From the NCBI RefSeq assembly GCF_004193775.1, contig NC_041012.1, positions 10,561,223 to 10,625,222 on the forward strand: DNA of 64,000 nucleotides. Direction: 5' to 3'. The position numbers and the translations under genes are program-made. The notes beneath the pieces were generated by a model that was not told the DNA's origin, searched no databases, and saw nothing but the letters and a program-made list of their open reading frames with translations. Shown here in pieces: positions 13,570 through 25,763 of the stretch. This DNA is from Glycine soja (taxonomy: Eukaryota > Streptophyta > Magnoliopsida > Fabales > Fabaceae). Positions within the stretch are counted from its first letter, which is position 1. Each line of letters begins with the position of its first letter.

Positions 13570-16500
13570 TCATTCCGTGACCAAATTACCATACTGCCAT
13601 GGATTAAATTCAATTGATTTAACATCAACATCATCAATGCTTCCCGAGTTATCTGCAGCAGCCCGATGTTCAGTGTATTTACCATTATATTGATAGATTT
13701 CCAAATCACCCCAAGGAGTTGGTGTCACTTCTTCAGTTAAATCAAACCATCTTGGTGTGAAGCTATGCCCTTTCTCCTCTCGGCTTCTCTTTTCAGCACG
13801 CTGCCTCTCCTCCAAACTGAAAGGAAACAAAACAAAGATAAATACCCTGGGAAACAACCTAACAGCATCTCTCTGATGATTGTTGAAACTTAAGCCCATT
13901 TCTATTTGAGAGAGGGGTTAACAGAGGCAGAGAAGACTAACAAAATCTCAGTAGTATATAAAATGGTTCTAATTTCTAGTCACTGCCACTCCCTTGAGCA
14001 TGAGAGAGAGAGAGAGAGAGATCATCATATCAATACAGAAGGCAACAGCATGGTCATTCAAAACCGAACCCCGACCTACTCAAGAGGAATTTCCATCCAC
14101 CCCAGCAAAATTATTTAAATGGATATCATGAATAAATAAAGATGATATAGATCATGTTGAGCTGTTGTCTGTTACTCAATTTTACATTAGTATTAGTGCT
14201 TCTAAAATGCTATGCTAAATTTTTGGGCACAAGGGGACAGGAGAAACAAAAGAAAGGGTCAGTAACCTGCTCTTTTCTGCCCCAGATTTTGACAGATCGC
14301 CCATCTCGAGTGCATATCTATCTGGGCGTAGACGAGAATCTGACGCCAACAACTTTTTAGGGGCAGTGTCAAAGCTGTTTATTTTATGAGCAAAATGTGT
14401 ATACTGAAATTTGTCATTCTGGGGAACATCAGCAACATGCCAAACCTGCAGAATAAAATCAGAGGAAATGACAATGATAAGGAACTTTAAGGTACTAGTG
14501 TTGTCACCAGTTAATATATCAGCAAAGTATAAGAAAAATTACTTCTTTATCCCAAGTGACATGGCAGACTATTGATTGCAATGGTTATAACTTCTAATCA
14601 ATGAATTCACAAAAAACACTAAAAAATTGGATTGTAAGGGATTATGCATGTTGTCAATAGATATGTGTAAGAAACTGACAAAAGATACTTGAATATATCA
14701 GTGTCTTCTTGCATCACATCATGAAGTTTGTTCAAACTATTAGCATTTTAAAGATAAATTCAAAATCACCAGTAAAAACTCCGGATTTTTAAAAAGGAAA
14801 AGGGAACAACCATAGATTAATTAGAAAACATTATTTGCTATACTAGAAAAAAAATTAAACTAATAGAAATATTTGGAAAGTTTGTGAGTCCAATGTCACC
14901 ACTTCCAGGCTTGGTAGGAGGAGGAGAAAAGAGAAAAGTTGTTCTTTTCTTCTTTTGAGGGGCTGGGGGAACATGTAGAGTTGCTGGGTCCTTCAACTCT
15001 AACCTACCAAGCATGACAAGATAGGCAATGATTTTATCTTCACATAGTACAACAACAAAGTCTCATCCCACTAGGTCAGGTCACTACATGGATAACATAA
15101 TGTCACTCGGCTGCATTAAAAACCGAAGTTTCAAAGGTGCTATTTGTCATCAAACAATAAGACCAAGAAAATAACAAGATGCCTATGAAACATGAATTTT
15201 AATTGCAAATAATTCTCAAGTTCATTCTGAAGATTTTTTATTAAAACATCACCTCTTTCAATTCTGTGTTTGGAAGAGGCTCTCCTTCTGAATCACAGGG
15301 CTGATAACTCATTGACTCATTCCACTTCCCTGTCATTAATATTTTAGGCTCCTCGGAAGAATTATAAATATATCCATCCACTTCATATCGACCAGCACTA
15401 CAACAGATCAGGAAATAAATAGGTCCTAATTAAAGGTTAGATATATTGACAATAGTAAGATATCTAAAAAGCTGAATGGATAAAGGGGAGAAAAATGAAG
15501 TAAAATATAGAAATCCTAAATGAAGGCAGAAACGGAAACAAAATTCAGGTCCACTCAATTATTTTCAAATAACTCAGTTTTAACAGGCACAAATTGCTAA
15601 GCAAATAGTGGTCAATCAAATCAAAGTCAGGTGAAACATGAACATTTTTATCGCCATATTACCCAGAAAATCATTTCAATTTCATTATACATTGAAGTCA
15701 AACATGTAATAGACTAATAAAATTGCTCAAATGTTGAAATCTAAATCCAATATAGAAATAGAATTATAGAACTGGTACAAACTAGTTAAAAGGTATTAAT
15801 TTCTTTTTAACAAAGCAGAAACAGAAATGATACAGACCCAAACCATCCACATGGTTGAAAATATAGTACAGCTTTGTCTCCAGTTGTCAAATTTGTCATT
15901 ATCATTTCCCCAGGTGAATCAATCCAAGTTCGGCCAAATATGAGGTTGTTAACCTTTGTAGGAGGTGGCACCAAATCTAAGACAACACCATCTCTCTTAA
16001 GGGTCACACGAGTTCTGCAAACATACAAGTCCTTTTTAAATAGCAAATAACAACAAAACAGGATAATTCAGATCAGAACAACTAGGATTAAATCAAGAAT
16101 TGTTTTGTTGCATAACCATATAATGCACTACCATAAGATTGAATCTAATAGACTAATGCCACAGTTTATCAAGATTCTTTATGGAACCTACATTGGCAAA
16201 CTCATAGGGACTAAGAAAGCATTATAATTAGCTTAGAACAAATATGCCACATATTCATCAAATACCCACCATAAATGTCTCTACCCTGCTTGAAAATACT
16301 TTAAAATCTCTTAAGATAATAGAGATGACATGAAAACTCTTTCAGTAAGAGTGTCATAGTTGAATGCAGCAACCAGAGTTGGAACTTGAAATAATACAAA
16401 CAACATCAGTAACAAGAAGAATAAGACGATATAACAGAGGAAATCTACTAAACAAATGCAATATATTTGTCACCTTCCAACAGGGTAAACATCAACAGAA

Positions 16501-18436
16501 TTTCCCAAAAACTTAGTTTTCAACTTTGAAGTCACATCATATGTAAAATGCTCATTCTCGGCATGCGCAGCACTCATTGGGGGATGATGACTCACCTGAA
16601 ATTTAAAATATTTTATTTATATACACAGAGAGAGAAAAGTAACAAAACCCATATACTTTGTTGTGAGCTAAGTCCCAAGTCACCTTACAAAATAAGAAAG
16701 GAGAAGAAATTAATATTTCTTCCAAATGCTAGTATATTACACAAGAGAGAACAGAATATTTCAAAGACACGCAGAGGAGAGAAAGTGAGTAGAAATCATG
16801 CACCAGAGAGTTTCCATGAGAATCACATACTGAAAAGATACCTGTTCAGCAAGAAATGTAATTCCACCATGGTTAACCATTTCATAAGTCTCTCCAAGGA
16901 TAGGATTAAAAGGCTTCCAGGTTCGTTGGTACGCAAAGTACACCGATATGGCCCATGATGCTGTGATGATTACATAAAGTACATCACTGAATAAATACGC
17001 ATGCCTATAGTTACTTCAATGCAACAGGAAGATTGAAGAACAAGAACTCCAACAAGTGGAGATATTCGAGGTCAGTAAACAAATCCTTGATCAAAACTAG
17101 TTAGAATGCTTCTGGTTTGCCATTCATTCTTATCTAAAACTATATCCTCAGGATGACTTTTCAATTCGACTGGGAAAAGAGTTAAAAGAGAAAATAAAAA
17201 GGGAAAAAATAACTCACTTGCATAAACTAACTGCATGTATGGATCCTCTGATTCATCTGCTTGATCTAACAAGTAGGAGTACTCCATCAACTATTTCAAG
17301 CAATTTCAAATTCAATCAATTGACACTACAAATTCAGGTATCATCAACAATGGCAAAACTAAAAGTTAGCATACCTCAGCAATTTTCTGAATCATAGTCA
17401 TTGGTTCAAATATAATAACTGGTAGTGTCACCATTGATGTTACATCCGAGCCAATATACTTCTGCATCATCTTCCAGTAACCATCTCTTTCCTTTATATA
17501 CAAGAGCCAAAGGGAGAAAAAAGAGATAATAATGTTCAGAATATGAGCACGTATGAATGAGGCATATGCCAAGGAAGAGAAAAGGGAAATCATAAAAAAA
17601 AACCAAAAAATATGTCAGCATCCTTATCATTAACAGTCAATAAAACTGAAAAACAACACAAACAATTTAACTTAAGGGGGTGGTAACTTCCGAGAGCATT
17701 TTAATTGTGCAAACAAGGAGTTGGAGATAAAGTAATAATAGAAAAAGCCTGAAATTAAAAAAACTTCACAAAAAATGAACAAAATTAAATAAACACCTCC
17801 TGTTTCCATCTTCCTCTCTGAGCTTCCTCCTCCGAATCTTCTTTACCTCCCTCTGGATTTATGACTTCTACACTAAGCCTAGAAACAAAACAAAAACATA
17901 TCATTAGCTTAAATTCCTCTCCAAATCATTGCAAATCTTAGTAAGGAAACTGACAGGCATTTCGGAAGCTGCTAGAATTGACTGAAATTCTTAGATTTAT
18001 TAGTTATTTTATTATTCCTCCAAATAGTGTTTTTGTTCTTTCTATGAAATGTGTTTGACTAGTTGATATTTCTTTTGATTAGGAACATCAAATTTTAAGC
18101 AACATGCCATGTCTTCTCCCCATCTAATGAAACTATGAAAGTAAAGTATTATCCAGGATGATGCACACAATTGTGCAAAGCAACAATGTTTCGGTGTAAG
18201 CATTGCAATTACATGATAAAAAAGGGAACATTTTCAAACTAGGAATCCAATCATGAAACGACAGTTGAAAGTTGAAACAATTGGGCACATAGAATTTTGA
18301 TTATTTGAGGTAAATTTAAGAAAGGGATTGTGAAAATGAAGTACCCGTTGACCGATCGGTTGACAGCGCTGGTGAACATGGAAGACACGGCGGCGAAAAA
18401 CCCCTTACTTTCGTTCTTCTTCGAGGGGCTACCCAT
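13570..18436 (-). CDS. ORP3-like: Oxysterol-binding protein-related protein, ORP3 type (450 aa)
   Basis: Ten exons, high to low: 18436-18345, 17878-17797, 17491-17375, 17290-17218, 16960-16842, 16595-16474, 16014-15838, 15397-15253, 14445-14267, 13816-13570. All joins are GT-AG, and they sum to 1353 bases with consistent phase. The protein starts [20 protein letters not shown]. It carries [10 protein letters not shown] (about residues 80-89), the sterol-domain core [16 protein letters not shown], the family signature EQVSHHPP (about 160-167), and [12 protein letters not shown] further on. There is no PH domain, so it belongs to the short plant ORP group. Members move sterols or phosphoinositides between membranes, often at ER contact sites. 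The C-terminal part ([28 protein letters not shown]) is typical of the family's end. A 5' UTR of about 150 bases precedes the ATG. Confidence 0.96.
14001..14022. repeat. (GA)n microsatellite in ORP intron 9
   Basis: About ten GA dinucleotides in a row sit in the last intron of the ORP gene, between exons 14445-14267 and 13816-13570. On the transcribed strand this is a CT tract. Confidence 0.8.
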
Positions 18437-19060
18437 CTCTGTGTGTAAAGCTTAAACCCTAATTCAGAATACAATCGGATTCACAGGTCACAACCGAAGG
18501 AAATTGCAAACCTCCAACCTCGTCCAAATCAAATTCAAACTCAAACTCAAACGATTGAAGAGACAGGAGTGTGGGTTGTGTTGTGTAAAATGGAAAACAA
18601 ATACTACTAGATTTGGATGAATATGGTATCTTCAGATTTAAATTATAAAATATAAGATTAGTTTAATCACACATTATTACTTGTGTTCTAATGATAATAT
18701 TTTGTGTAACGATAATTTATAATTAAAATTACAATTTATAAAAAAAAATACTGAAGATTTGTCAGAATGAATGTGTATTTTTCTTTTTACTAAATTTCAA
18801 ACGATAAGAAAATATTTATAAAAAAATTATAAGACAAACTTAGATGTAGTATCATGTAACATTGCCTTTAACTATTTTTAGTAATCATTTTTGTAATTAG
18901 AAGTATAGTTTGATTTCAATAACTCGTGTAATAAAAAAAGTTTAATGGTAATCAACAAAAAAATATTAATGAATATACATTAACTATAAAATAGTATGAG
19001 TGTACACACTTTGTCTTGGGTCCAATTTAGAGACACTCATCACATAACTCAATTAAAAAT

Positions 19061-19945
19061 ATATAGAATTAGATTGAATCGGTTTTAGTGATTTTTCTAT
19101 CAAACTCAACTCAGTAGTAATCAAGTTAGGTTTATTGGGTTATAAAATTTAAAAATTTTAAACAATTTTTTAAAAATAATTTTCTTTAAAATGTAGAATA
19201 TAATTACATAGAATATGTAAATTTGTTGCATAAATTTTTTTCAAATTTTCATTATTTTTATTTTTGTATTTTATTATAGGTTAAATTGTAATTTTAGTTT
19301 CTTTAATTTTTAATTATAACATTTGATCTCCTAACTATATAAATTGACAATTTTGATTTTCTGGTATATTATTAACTAATTATGATTAATAAAGTTATTA
19401 AATTAATTATAAATTAAATAAAAATTATTTATCATTTAAAAACTTTAATAAAAGCTTATGAATTCTAATATGGTGTTGTTGTCAATGGAGTTGCATGGGA
19501 CGGTAGAGGAGAAAGAGGTGTTTATGGAAAAGAGTATGAGCACAATATTGTGAAAAATTAAACTTCATAATTTTTTTTATTAAAGTTTTTAATGATAATT
19601 AATAGTTTTTATTTAATTTATAATTAACTTTACAACTCTATTAATCAAGATTATTTGTTAATAATCTATTAAGGGGACCAAAATCGTTAATTTATAAAAA
19701 TAATAGATCAAATGCTACAATTAAAATTAGGGAGACCAAAATCATAAATTTAAAAAATTAAAAAAATCAAAATTATAATTTAGTCTTTATTATATTCTTA
19801 TTAATAATATTAATATTTTTTATTATATGACCGGGTCGGATTGGATTACAAGTTGACAATTTACAACCCATTATCCAATCCGAATATAATTGGATCTATA
19901 TTGAGCAGGGTTGGATCATGGATTAATTCAGACTCATAAACATCC
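19061..19945. mobile_element. Outer, interrupted fold-back repeat
   Basis: The left flank (about 19061-19140: 'agattgaatcggttttagtg', 'tcaaactcaactcag') and right flank (about 19830-19945: 'gtcggattggattacaag', 'ccaatccgaatataattgg') look like the two complementary ends of one element rich in 'ttggattgg/ccaatcc' motifs. The family-B element at 19282-19786 lies between them. This suggests a younger insertion inside an older element. The arms are diverged, so this is moderate-to-low confidence. Confidence 0.35.
19282..19786. mobile_element. Fold-back miniature element, family B copy 1
   Basis: The left end 'taaattgtaattttagtttc' is matched by the reverse complement of the right end ('aaaattataatttagtcttt'). 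Complementarity continues inward for over 100 bases ('aacatttgatc', 'attattaacta'). The body is about 505 bases and non-coding. A second copy lies at 54098-54618 with the same ends and the same order of internal blocks ('aactttaataaaag', 'atttgttaataat'). Confidence 0.65.
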
Positions 19946-20589
19946 TTATAAAATATTTTTACATTATCATTCAATCACAATTCGTCATATAGTAAATTTG
20001 TTGACTTTTAGAATAATTATCTTAAAAGTTATTTGTGACTTGATGTGTTTTTTTATTAATGGAAAAGTAAAACAAAACAACAAAGAATAGTAAAGTCCGG
20101 TGTAAAACTCTTGAAGCGTCAATCAGTATAAGGTTTTTTAAGTTAGAAGGATAGAGATGAAATAACAAACTAGAAGCTTGAGTTTGGACTCAATGTTGTA
20201 TTGATCCGAAACTACAAAATATGTGTGTCCAGCTAGGTGACACTCAGACACACGTTATATAAGAACACTGAAGTTAAATCCTTAATTGGCGGACTCTCAA
20301 CTGATAAGTTATCTATAACCACTTACTATTTGAATAAATTACTATATTTTATCTTATGTCAAGTGCCTAATTATCTATAAACCACAATTATCTTAAAGTT
20401 ATTATCTATAAGTTAATAAGTAAGGATTAGTCCTTACAAACCAGAACATGCAGCTCCCACTCAATTCTATAAGTATTAAGTTCCATCTCATTATTTTCAC
20501 TCACTCATATTCTCATAAATCACATACTTATTTGTTTTGCGGGTTTTCTTTTTATTCTTTTAACAAAGATTATTCTTTTGACGTGTAAA

Positions 20590-21020
20590 ATCTTAAAGTT
20601 CACCTTAACCACGTCCACGGTCACCTGAGACAACTCCAAATGTTGATAAATACATATCCTTTCTTAGCCAATCAACATAAGCATTTTGCTTCTCGTAGTA
20701 TATGCAAAACTGAGATTATCCAATTATTTGCAAAAAGACTAATATTGGAGATCAGAGAAGCAAGTGGGTAAAAAGGAGGAACTCCCTTGGATATAAGAGT
20801 CAAAGCCACTTTAGAATCTGATTCAATAATCAGGTTGCGTAAGTTTAAACTCCAAGCAAGGTTCATTCCATGTAAAATACCATGAAGCTATGCGTTGAGG
20901 ATGGTAGTAAAACCATAAAAGCCCGAATAATCATGAATCCACGAACCAAACTATCTGACCCACTGCAGAAGGCAACCACATTAACAATCCTAGGAACAAC
21001 AAGTTCCGACGAAGCAGTCG
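20590..21020 (-). pseudogene. Decayed LINE-type RNase H domain fragment
   Basis: On the minus strand, conceptual pieces in more than one frame resemble the plant non-LTR retrotransposon RNase H domain. These include NLAWSLNLRNLIIESDSK, followed by VALTLISKG, and further on SVLHILREA. Stop codons and at least one frame change separate them from an upstream Gly-rich piece around 20870-20960. No other retrotransposon domain survives beside it. It is a relic and not expected to make protein. Confidence 0.65.
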
Positions 21021-21918
21021 CATAATAGTATAAAATTGTTGTTAATGTATAATAATATTTTTTCTCTAACAAAAATAAGTATTGAAAATAATGTTATTAT
21101 TAATTATGAAAAAATTGATAAATATTTTTTCCACAAGCTAAAGTATTTTTAAAACTATGTTGCTCCTGGCATATAAAATAATTGAATAAAATATATATTA
21201 AAAATAAAAATTAAGATGACTTTTGAAAATACAAGTTTTTTTAAAACAAAGAAGCTTATTGCATTTTATTTATGCATCAAATATTATATTTCATCTAAGA
21301 TAAGCGCTTCAATACACAGTAAAATATTATCAAAAGTTTGGTGAATAGCAAATCATCTTGACGCTAGCAAGCGAATGAGCGATACGAGTTAAACATATAT
21401 CAGAAGTTGTTTTTTTTTTTTAAGGAAACCAGCATACAAGTTCCATAAATTATATTCTCCTGGCATTATTATTATTGATTAAACAAAAAAATTGCTCAAT
21501 TGGATATATTTAAATTTAAATGTAAATTTGTACCGAAAAAAATTAAATGTAAATCAAAAACTAAATTTATGATAATAATAAGATAAATGATAAAACAAAG
21601 TGCAAGGGAACAACAGGTGACCTCATCCGTGGTTGTTGAGATTGAGAAAAATACAGAGAGGCACTGTAGATCAGATGCCAGATCGAACCACCAAGACCTG
21701 CAATTTTTAATTTTCATTCAGATTCCCTTTTCACTTTTAATTCAAAACCCTAATTTTCTTTTTTCCACCCTCCAGCGTCGCCGTTTCTCAACAAGTCTTA
21801 CCCTAATCGTCAACCATTCACCAATAACGATTCAAAAACCCAAACTTTGTGTGAAGTAGTTCATTCCCCATTACTCACTCGCTTGTTTTGAATTTTATTT
21901 GTTGCTTCGTTTCCCACT

Positions 21919-24154
21919 ATGAAAGAAGGTAAATCAGTTAAACTCAACCATCAACAACCGCACCAGAACGGTCACCTCTCGCCTTCAAAATTCGCCAAAT
22001 TGTTTGATCCAGAAGCATCCTGGGACAAGGTTTGTTCTTTAAATTTCATCTTTTGTAGATCCATCCTTATTCCCAACTTGACCCCCAGACGTTTGCTGAA
22101 ATTTCAGTTAAAACGAAATCATTAATTTTGGAAATGCTGAATTGAATTATTTGCCTAACTGAAACTTGGGCAAGCAAAAGAGTAGAAATGAAATAAAATA
22201 ATTGTGTTACTGATATAATATGTTCTCAATTTCTTTTATACTGCATGGTTAAGAGTAAGAATCAACTTACATAGTGCAATCATGAATTGAGATTTGGTTA
22301 TTAAACGTTCTTATTTTGTTTTGTTGTTCTATGCAGTAGTTACTTAATTGATCTAATCATATGCTAACAACCCATGTCTCATTTTGTCTATATGCTACCT
22401 CCTAGCAGGATCAATTGGGAGACGTATTGCATTGGATTAGACAAGTGCTCGGCCTTGCGTGTGGATTCCTTTGGGGTTCCATACCTTTGGTTGGAGGCAT
22501 ATGGTTTATCCTGTAAGTGTTTTTTTTTTCTCCCGGGTTAGTATGTTTATCTTATAGTTGTATTTGTATATTGACTGTAATTCATTGATCTTGTGATATT
22601 GCAATTTTGCAAATCAGATAATGGTCTTGTTTATTGCTTTTGATTGTCTACCAAATGCATAGATCTAGGAACATCTTGTCTGGATGTCCTGTGCTGGCGT
22701 TGAGATATTTTTGGTAGTCTTTGGTCACATGGCTTAGGATTAACTTTTGATTACAACATTTGTGAGACAAGGAAGTACATAGTGGAGGAGACAGTGAGTG
22801 TTATGGGAAAAGAAAGAATGGAAAGTGACCATGCAGATCTATGAGAGGGGTTTATGGGTGGAAAAGAAATGTAGAGTGATTAAACTTTAAAAGCGATTGA
22901 TATTTGACATAAATTAAGCAAAAGTGGTGGATTTATAGAAAATGCTGTTCTAGTTACAAAACTAAGGAGATTGCCTGTATGCGTAAATTTTGTTGTGCTA
23001 AAGCAACATTAACTCTAGAAATAGAGAAGATGGCCTCGCCAATGTGGTAATATTTGTGAAGATCTGTTTATTGACCGTTAGAAAAACATCTAGTAATCTA
23101 TAGAAATAAATCCGTTAATGAGGTTCAGGCAACAGTAATCAAGTGACCTTTTGTTGCAGAAATCAGTTTTACTTTGTACAATCATGAATTTTATATTTAC
23201 TGTGAAGCCAATCAGGTCACTGATGTGTTGGCCAGACATGGTTTGAGCATTGAGAACAGTAGAATTTATTTATTTCACTCATTCTTTTATTGCTTTTCGA
23301 GTCTTAGCTGATGTAGCTTCGACCTCTTTTCCTAGAGGTTTTTAATATACTGTCCTCTCTTTGGGCTTCATCCCCTTTTACACCAAAAAACAATCACGAA
23401 TTTTATAAACAGAAGAATTAATGAATTGTTAAGACTCTACTTGGTATAAATTTTCTCAGACTTGAATGGTCAGTGTCATGTTGCTTCTGTAACTTCATAG
23501 AAATTATCTTTGTCCAAATTGAGATCCTTACGAGCGTGTATTAGATTAGGATTTTAAAATATTATTTTAACATAAAAAAGTCTTATGAATTTTAAAGATT
23601 ATGTAGGAATATTATAACTTATCAAATTTCTTTACAAGTCTTAATTGAACATCACAAGACTTATTTATACCATTTAAAATTTCTGATTGAATACTACAAG
23701 ACTTTTTTATAAAAAAAGTCTTTTAAAATCCTTTGAAATTCTAATCTAATACAGCCTCCTTAGTTTTTTTTTTTCCTTTCTCTCGGGCTTGATTTAAATC
23801 TATCATTTTACTTTTGTGCCATTAAGAATGAAACGTGACACCACCTCTCACTAAATTTGATGTTTATTTGGTAAATGTTTTCCTGTTTTGTAGCTTTTTA
23901 GCGTTATCCACTGGAATTATATATAGTTACTATGCAGTAATACTAAAGGTTGATGAGGAAGAGTTTGGCGGTCATGGAGCCCTCCTTCAAGAGGGGCTAT
24001 TTGCTTCCATAACTCTTTTCCTGGTAATTTACTATGTTGGTCATTGCTTTGTCCACTCTAGAAAATGAGGCTTTTACTGTTCTACAATCTGACTTCACTT
24101 TTGATATCTGTGCAGCTTTCCTGGATTTTAGTTTACAGTTTAGCACACTTCTGA
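21919..24154 (+). CDS. RAB5IF: RAB5IF/RCAF1-like small membrane protein (127 aa)
   Basis: Four exons: 21919-22029, 22409-22512, 23894-24023, 24116-24154. All joins are GT-AG, and they sum to 384 bases. The N terminus is soluble and His/Asn-rich, then FDPEASWDKDQLGDVLHWIR leads into a hydrophobic hairpin of about residues 48-88 (GLACGFLWGSIPLVGGIWF, LSTGIIYSYYAVIL). Next come the conserved VDEEEFGGHGALLQEGLFA and a C-terminal membrane segment ending LSWILVYSLAHF. This matches the conserved eukaryotic Rab5-interacting-protein family, whose animal member is linked to respiratory supercomplex assembly and to the ER membrane complex. Reading through the third donor would give a different tail, so the spliced end is preferred. 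Intron 2 (1.38 kb) carries two mobile-element relics. Confidence 0.93.
23155..23395 (+). mobile_element. LINE 3'-end fragment inside RAB5IF intron 2
   Basis: A forward-strand frame encodes EANQVTDVLARHGLSIENSR, typical of the end of the plant LINE RNase H domain. It is followed by a T-rich tail region with 'tttgggcttcatcccctttt', a pattern I associate with plant LINE 3' ends. Only the very end of the element is present, as expected for 5'-truncated insertions. It lies in the same orientation as the host gene. Confidence 0.6.
23532..23758. mobile_element. Miniature inverted-repeat element (PIF/Harbinger-like), family C
   Basis: The left end 'gagcgtgtattagattagga' pairs with the reverse complement of the right end ('ttctaatctaatacagcctc') over about 20 bases with few mismatches. 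The body is about 227 bases and AT-rich, with repeated 'caagactt/aagtctt' motifs. 'TTA' stands near both outer edges ('ccttac' left, 'ccttag' right), which would fit a three-base PIF/Harbinger-type target duplication. It lies in intron 2 of the RAB5IF-like gene. Confidence 0.6.
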
Positions 24155-25763
24155 TTGGCTGGGCATTGAAGCTTCAACACAGTTGAAAGATTTACTTGAT
24201 TACATTTGCCTGAATCGCAATCATCTGCTTTACTTCTATGTAAAATGTTCTGATTTTGCAATGCATGCATGAACACTACCTTCTGCATTCCATGGTAATG
24301 GCCTCTTTTAGTCAAACGTTTCCAATGACACCCCGTACTACAGCAAACTGTGTGGATTGCAGAACTGACGACAATCGAATTTCTGTTTGTTGAACCGTGA
24401 AATAAAGTTGCTTGCGGGCAAATTCTGAAGGACCATTTATCCTTGATGTTTATGTCATAAACATAGAATTCCCGAGTGGGTTCCCGCATTTTGTTGGAGT
24501 CTTAGTGTAGCTGTTAGGGGATATATATTTTATTGCGGGGGATTTTGGTTACAGCTGCTATCAACTGATTGTTTTAAGGATCCAGTGTTGTGTATTTATG
24601 CGTGATTATGGTAAAAGAAACCCGAAGATTTTCACGATCATGATTATGGTTTGTTTACTAGATAACAAATTCATTCTAGTTTGCAGATTTAGATCAAAGG
24701 GCATTTGTTGCGAAAAATGAAACATTGCAAGTAAAAAAAAAAAATCTACTCTAAAAACTAGCAAAACATCAAAATTATATAAGTTTTTAGTGTACAAAAT
24801 ATCGTATAGGCAGGGCGATGCAATTCCCCTGCAATTCATTTTTCCGAGCAAGCATTTGCTGTATCTATTGGGGTTTAAATTTGAACATGCACCTCTTTTA
24901 GCATAAAGTTATCACGAGCTATTGAGTTGGCTCTATTAATAAATTTAGCATCATCGACAACAGAAAAAAAGTTCAACTAACTGAAAGTTTAATTAAATAA
25001 AATTAGCATCAACGAAACTTTACAGGTCATTTTTCGTTAATGGTATTTTATTAAGGTTACTTTTGTGTTCCTTAGAACATGTGGTAACTTGGGAGTTGGA
25101 TGATCCTTGTCCACTATTGCCCCTGAAATGATATGTTGCAATAAATATTTTTTCTCCATCACGTTTTTTATTTAGAAAAAAAAATTGACAATTGGCAGGA
25201 AATAAAAGTATGAGTTAAATCCAAAAATAAAATGAAAAATATAGACTAAAATTCGAATTAGCGGAAATTTTTAGAGATTGAAAATAATCTAAACAATAAA
25301 TAAAAATAAATGAGGTATGATAATGGAAACGCTTTTTTTCTTTGGACTAACAATTGTGGACATCATATAAATATTTAATGGAACATAACATAGAAGAAAA
25401 TCAGGATTCAGCGTTCCAAACATGGTAATGGCAGTATGGCACCGGCAATCATGGCATTAGTACACCATGCACACAAAAATAACAACAATAATAAAGTGGG
25501 AGTATAACTCTGTTTCTGACATTTCATATTTGATCACAAGTGTTTCTACAAGATACAAAAGTATAAAAAATACAGAGCTCATCTTGTATACATGATAATC
25601 GGGATTCTGCTTTACATGAGCATCAATTGTCATGAGAATTCAATACTCAGTCTTGCATAACACTGACAAACAATCAAATAAAAGAAATCAGTTGTCCATC
25701 AATCAACATATCAACTTCTTATAATAAGTATTTTAAATCGGTTTCAGGCAAAATTGTTCCAGA

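Noticed and set aside
16548..16958. Plus-strand frame of about 136 codons
   Set aside because: It lies antisense to two exons of the ORP gene and is explained by them.
24133..24489. Minus-strand frame of about 118 codons
   Set aside because: It lies over the 3' untranslated region of the RAB5IF-like gene and resembles nothing known.
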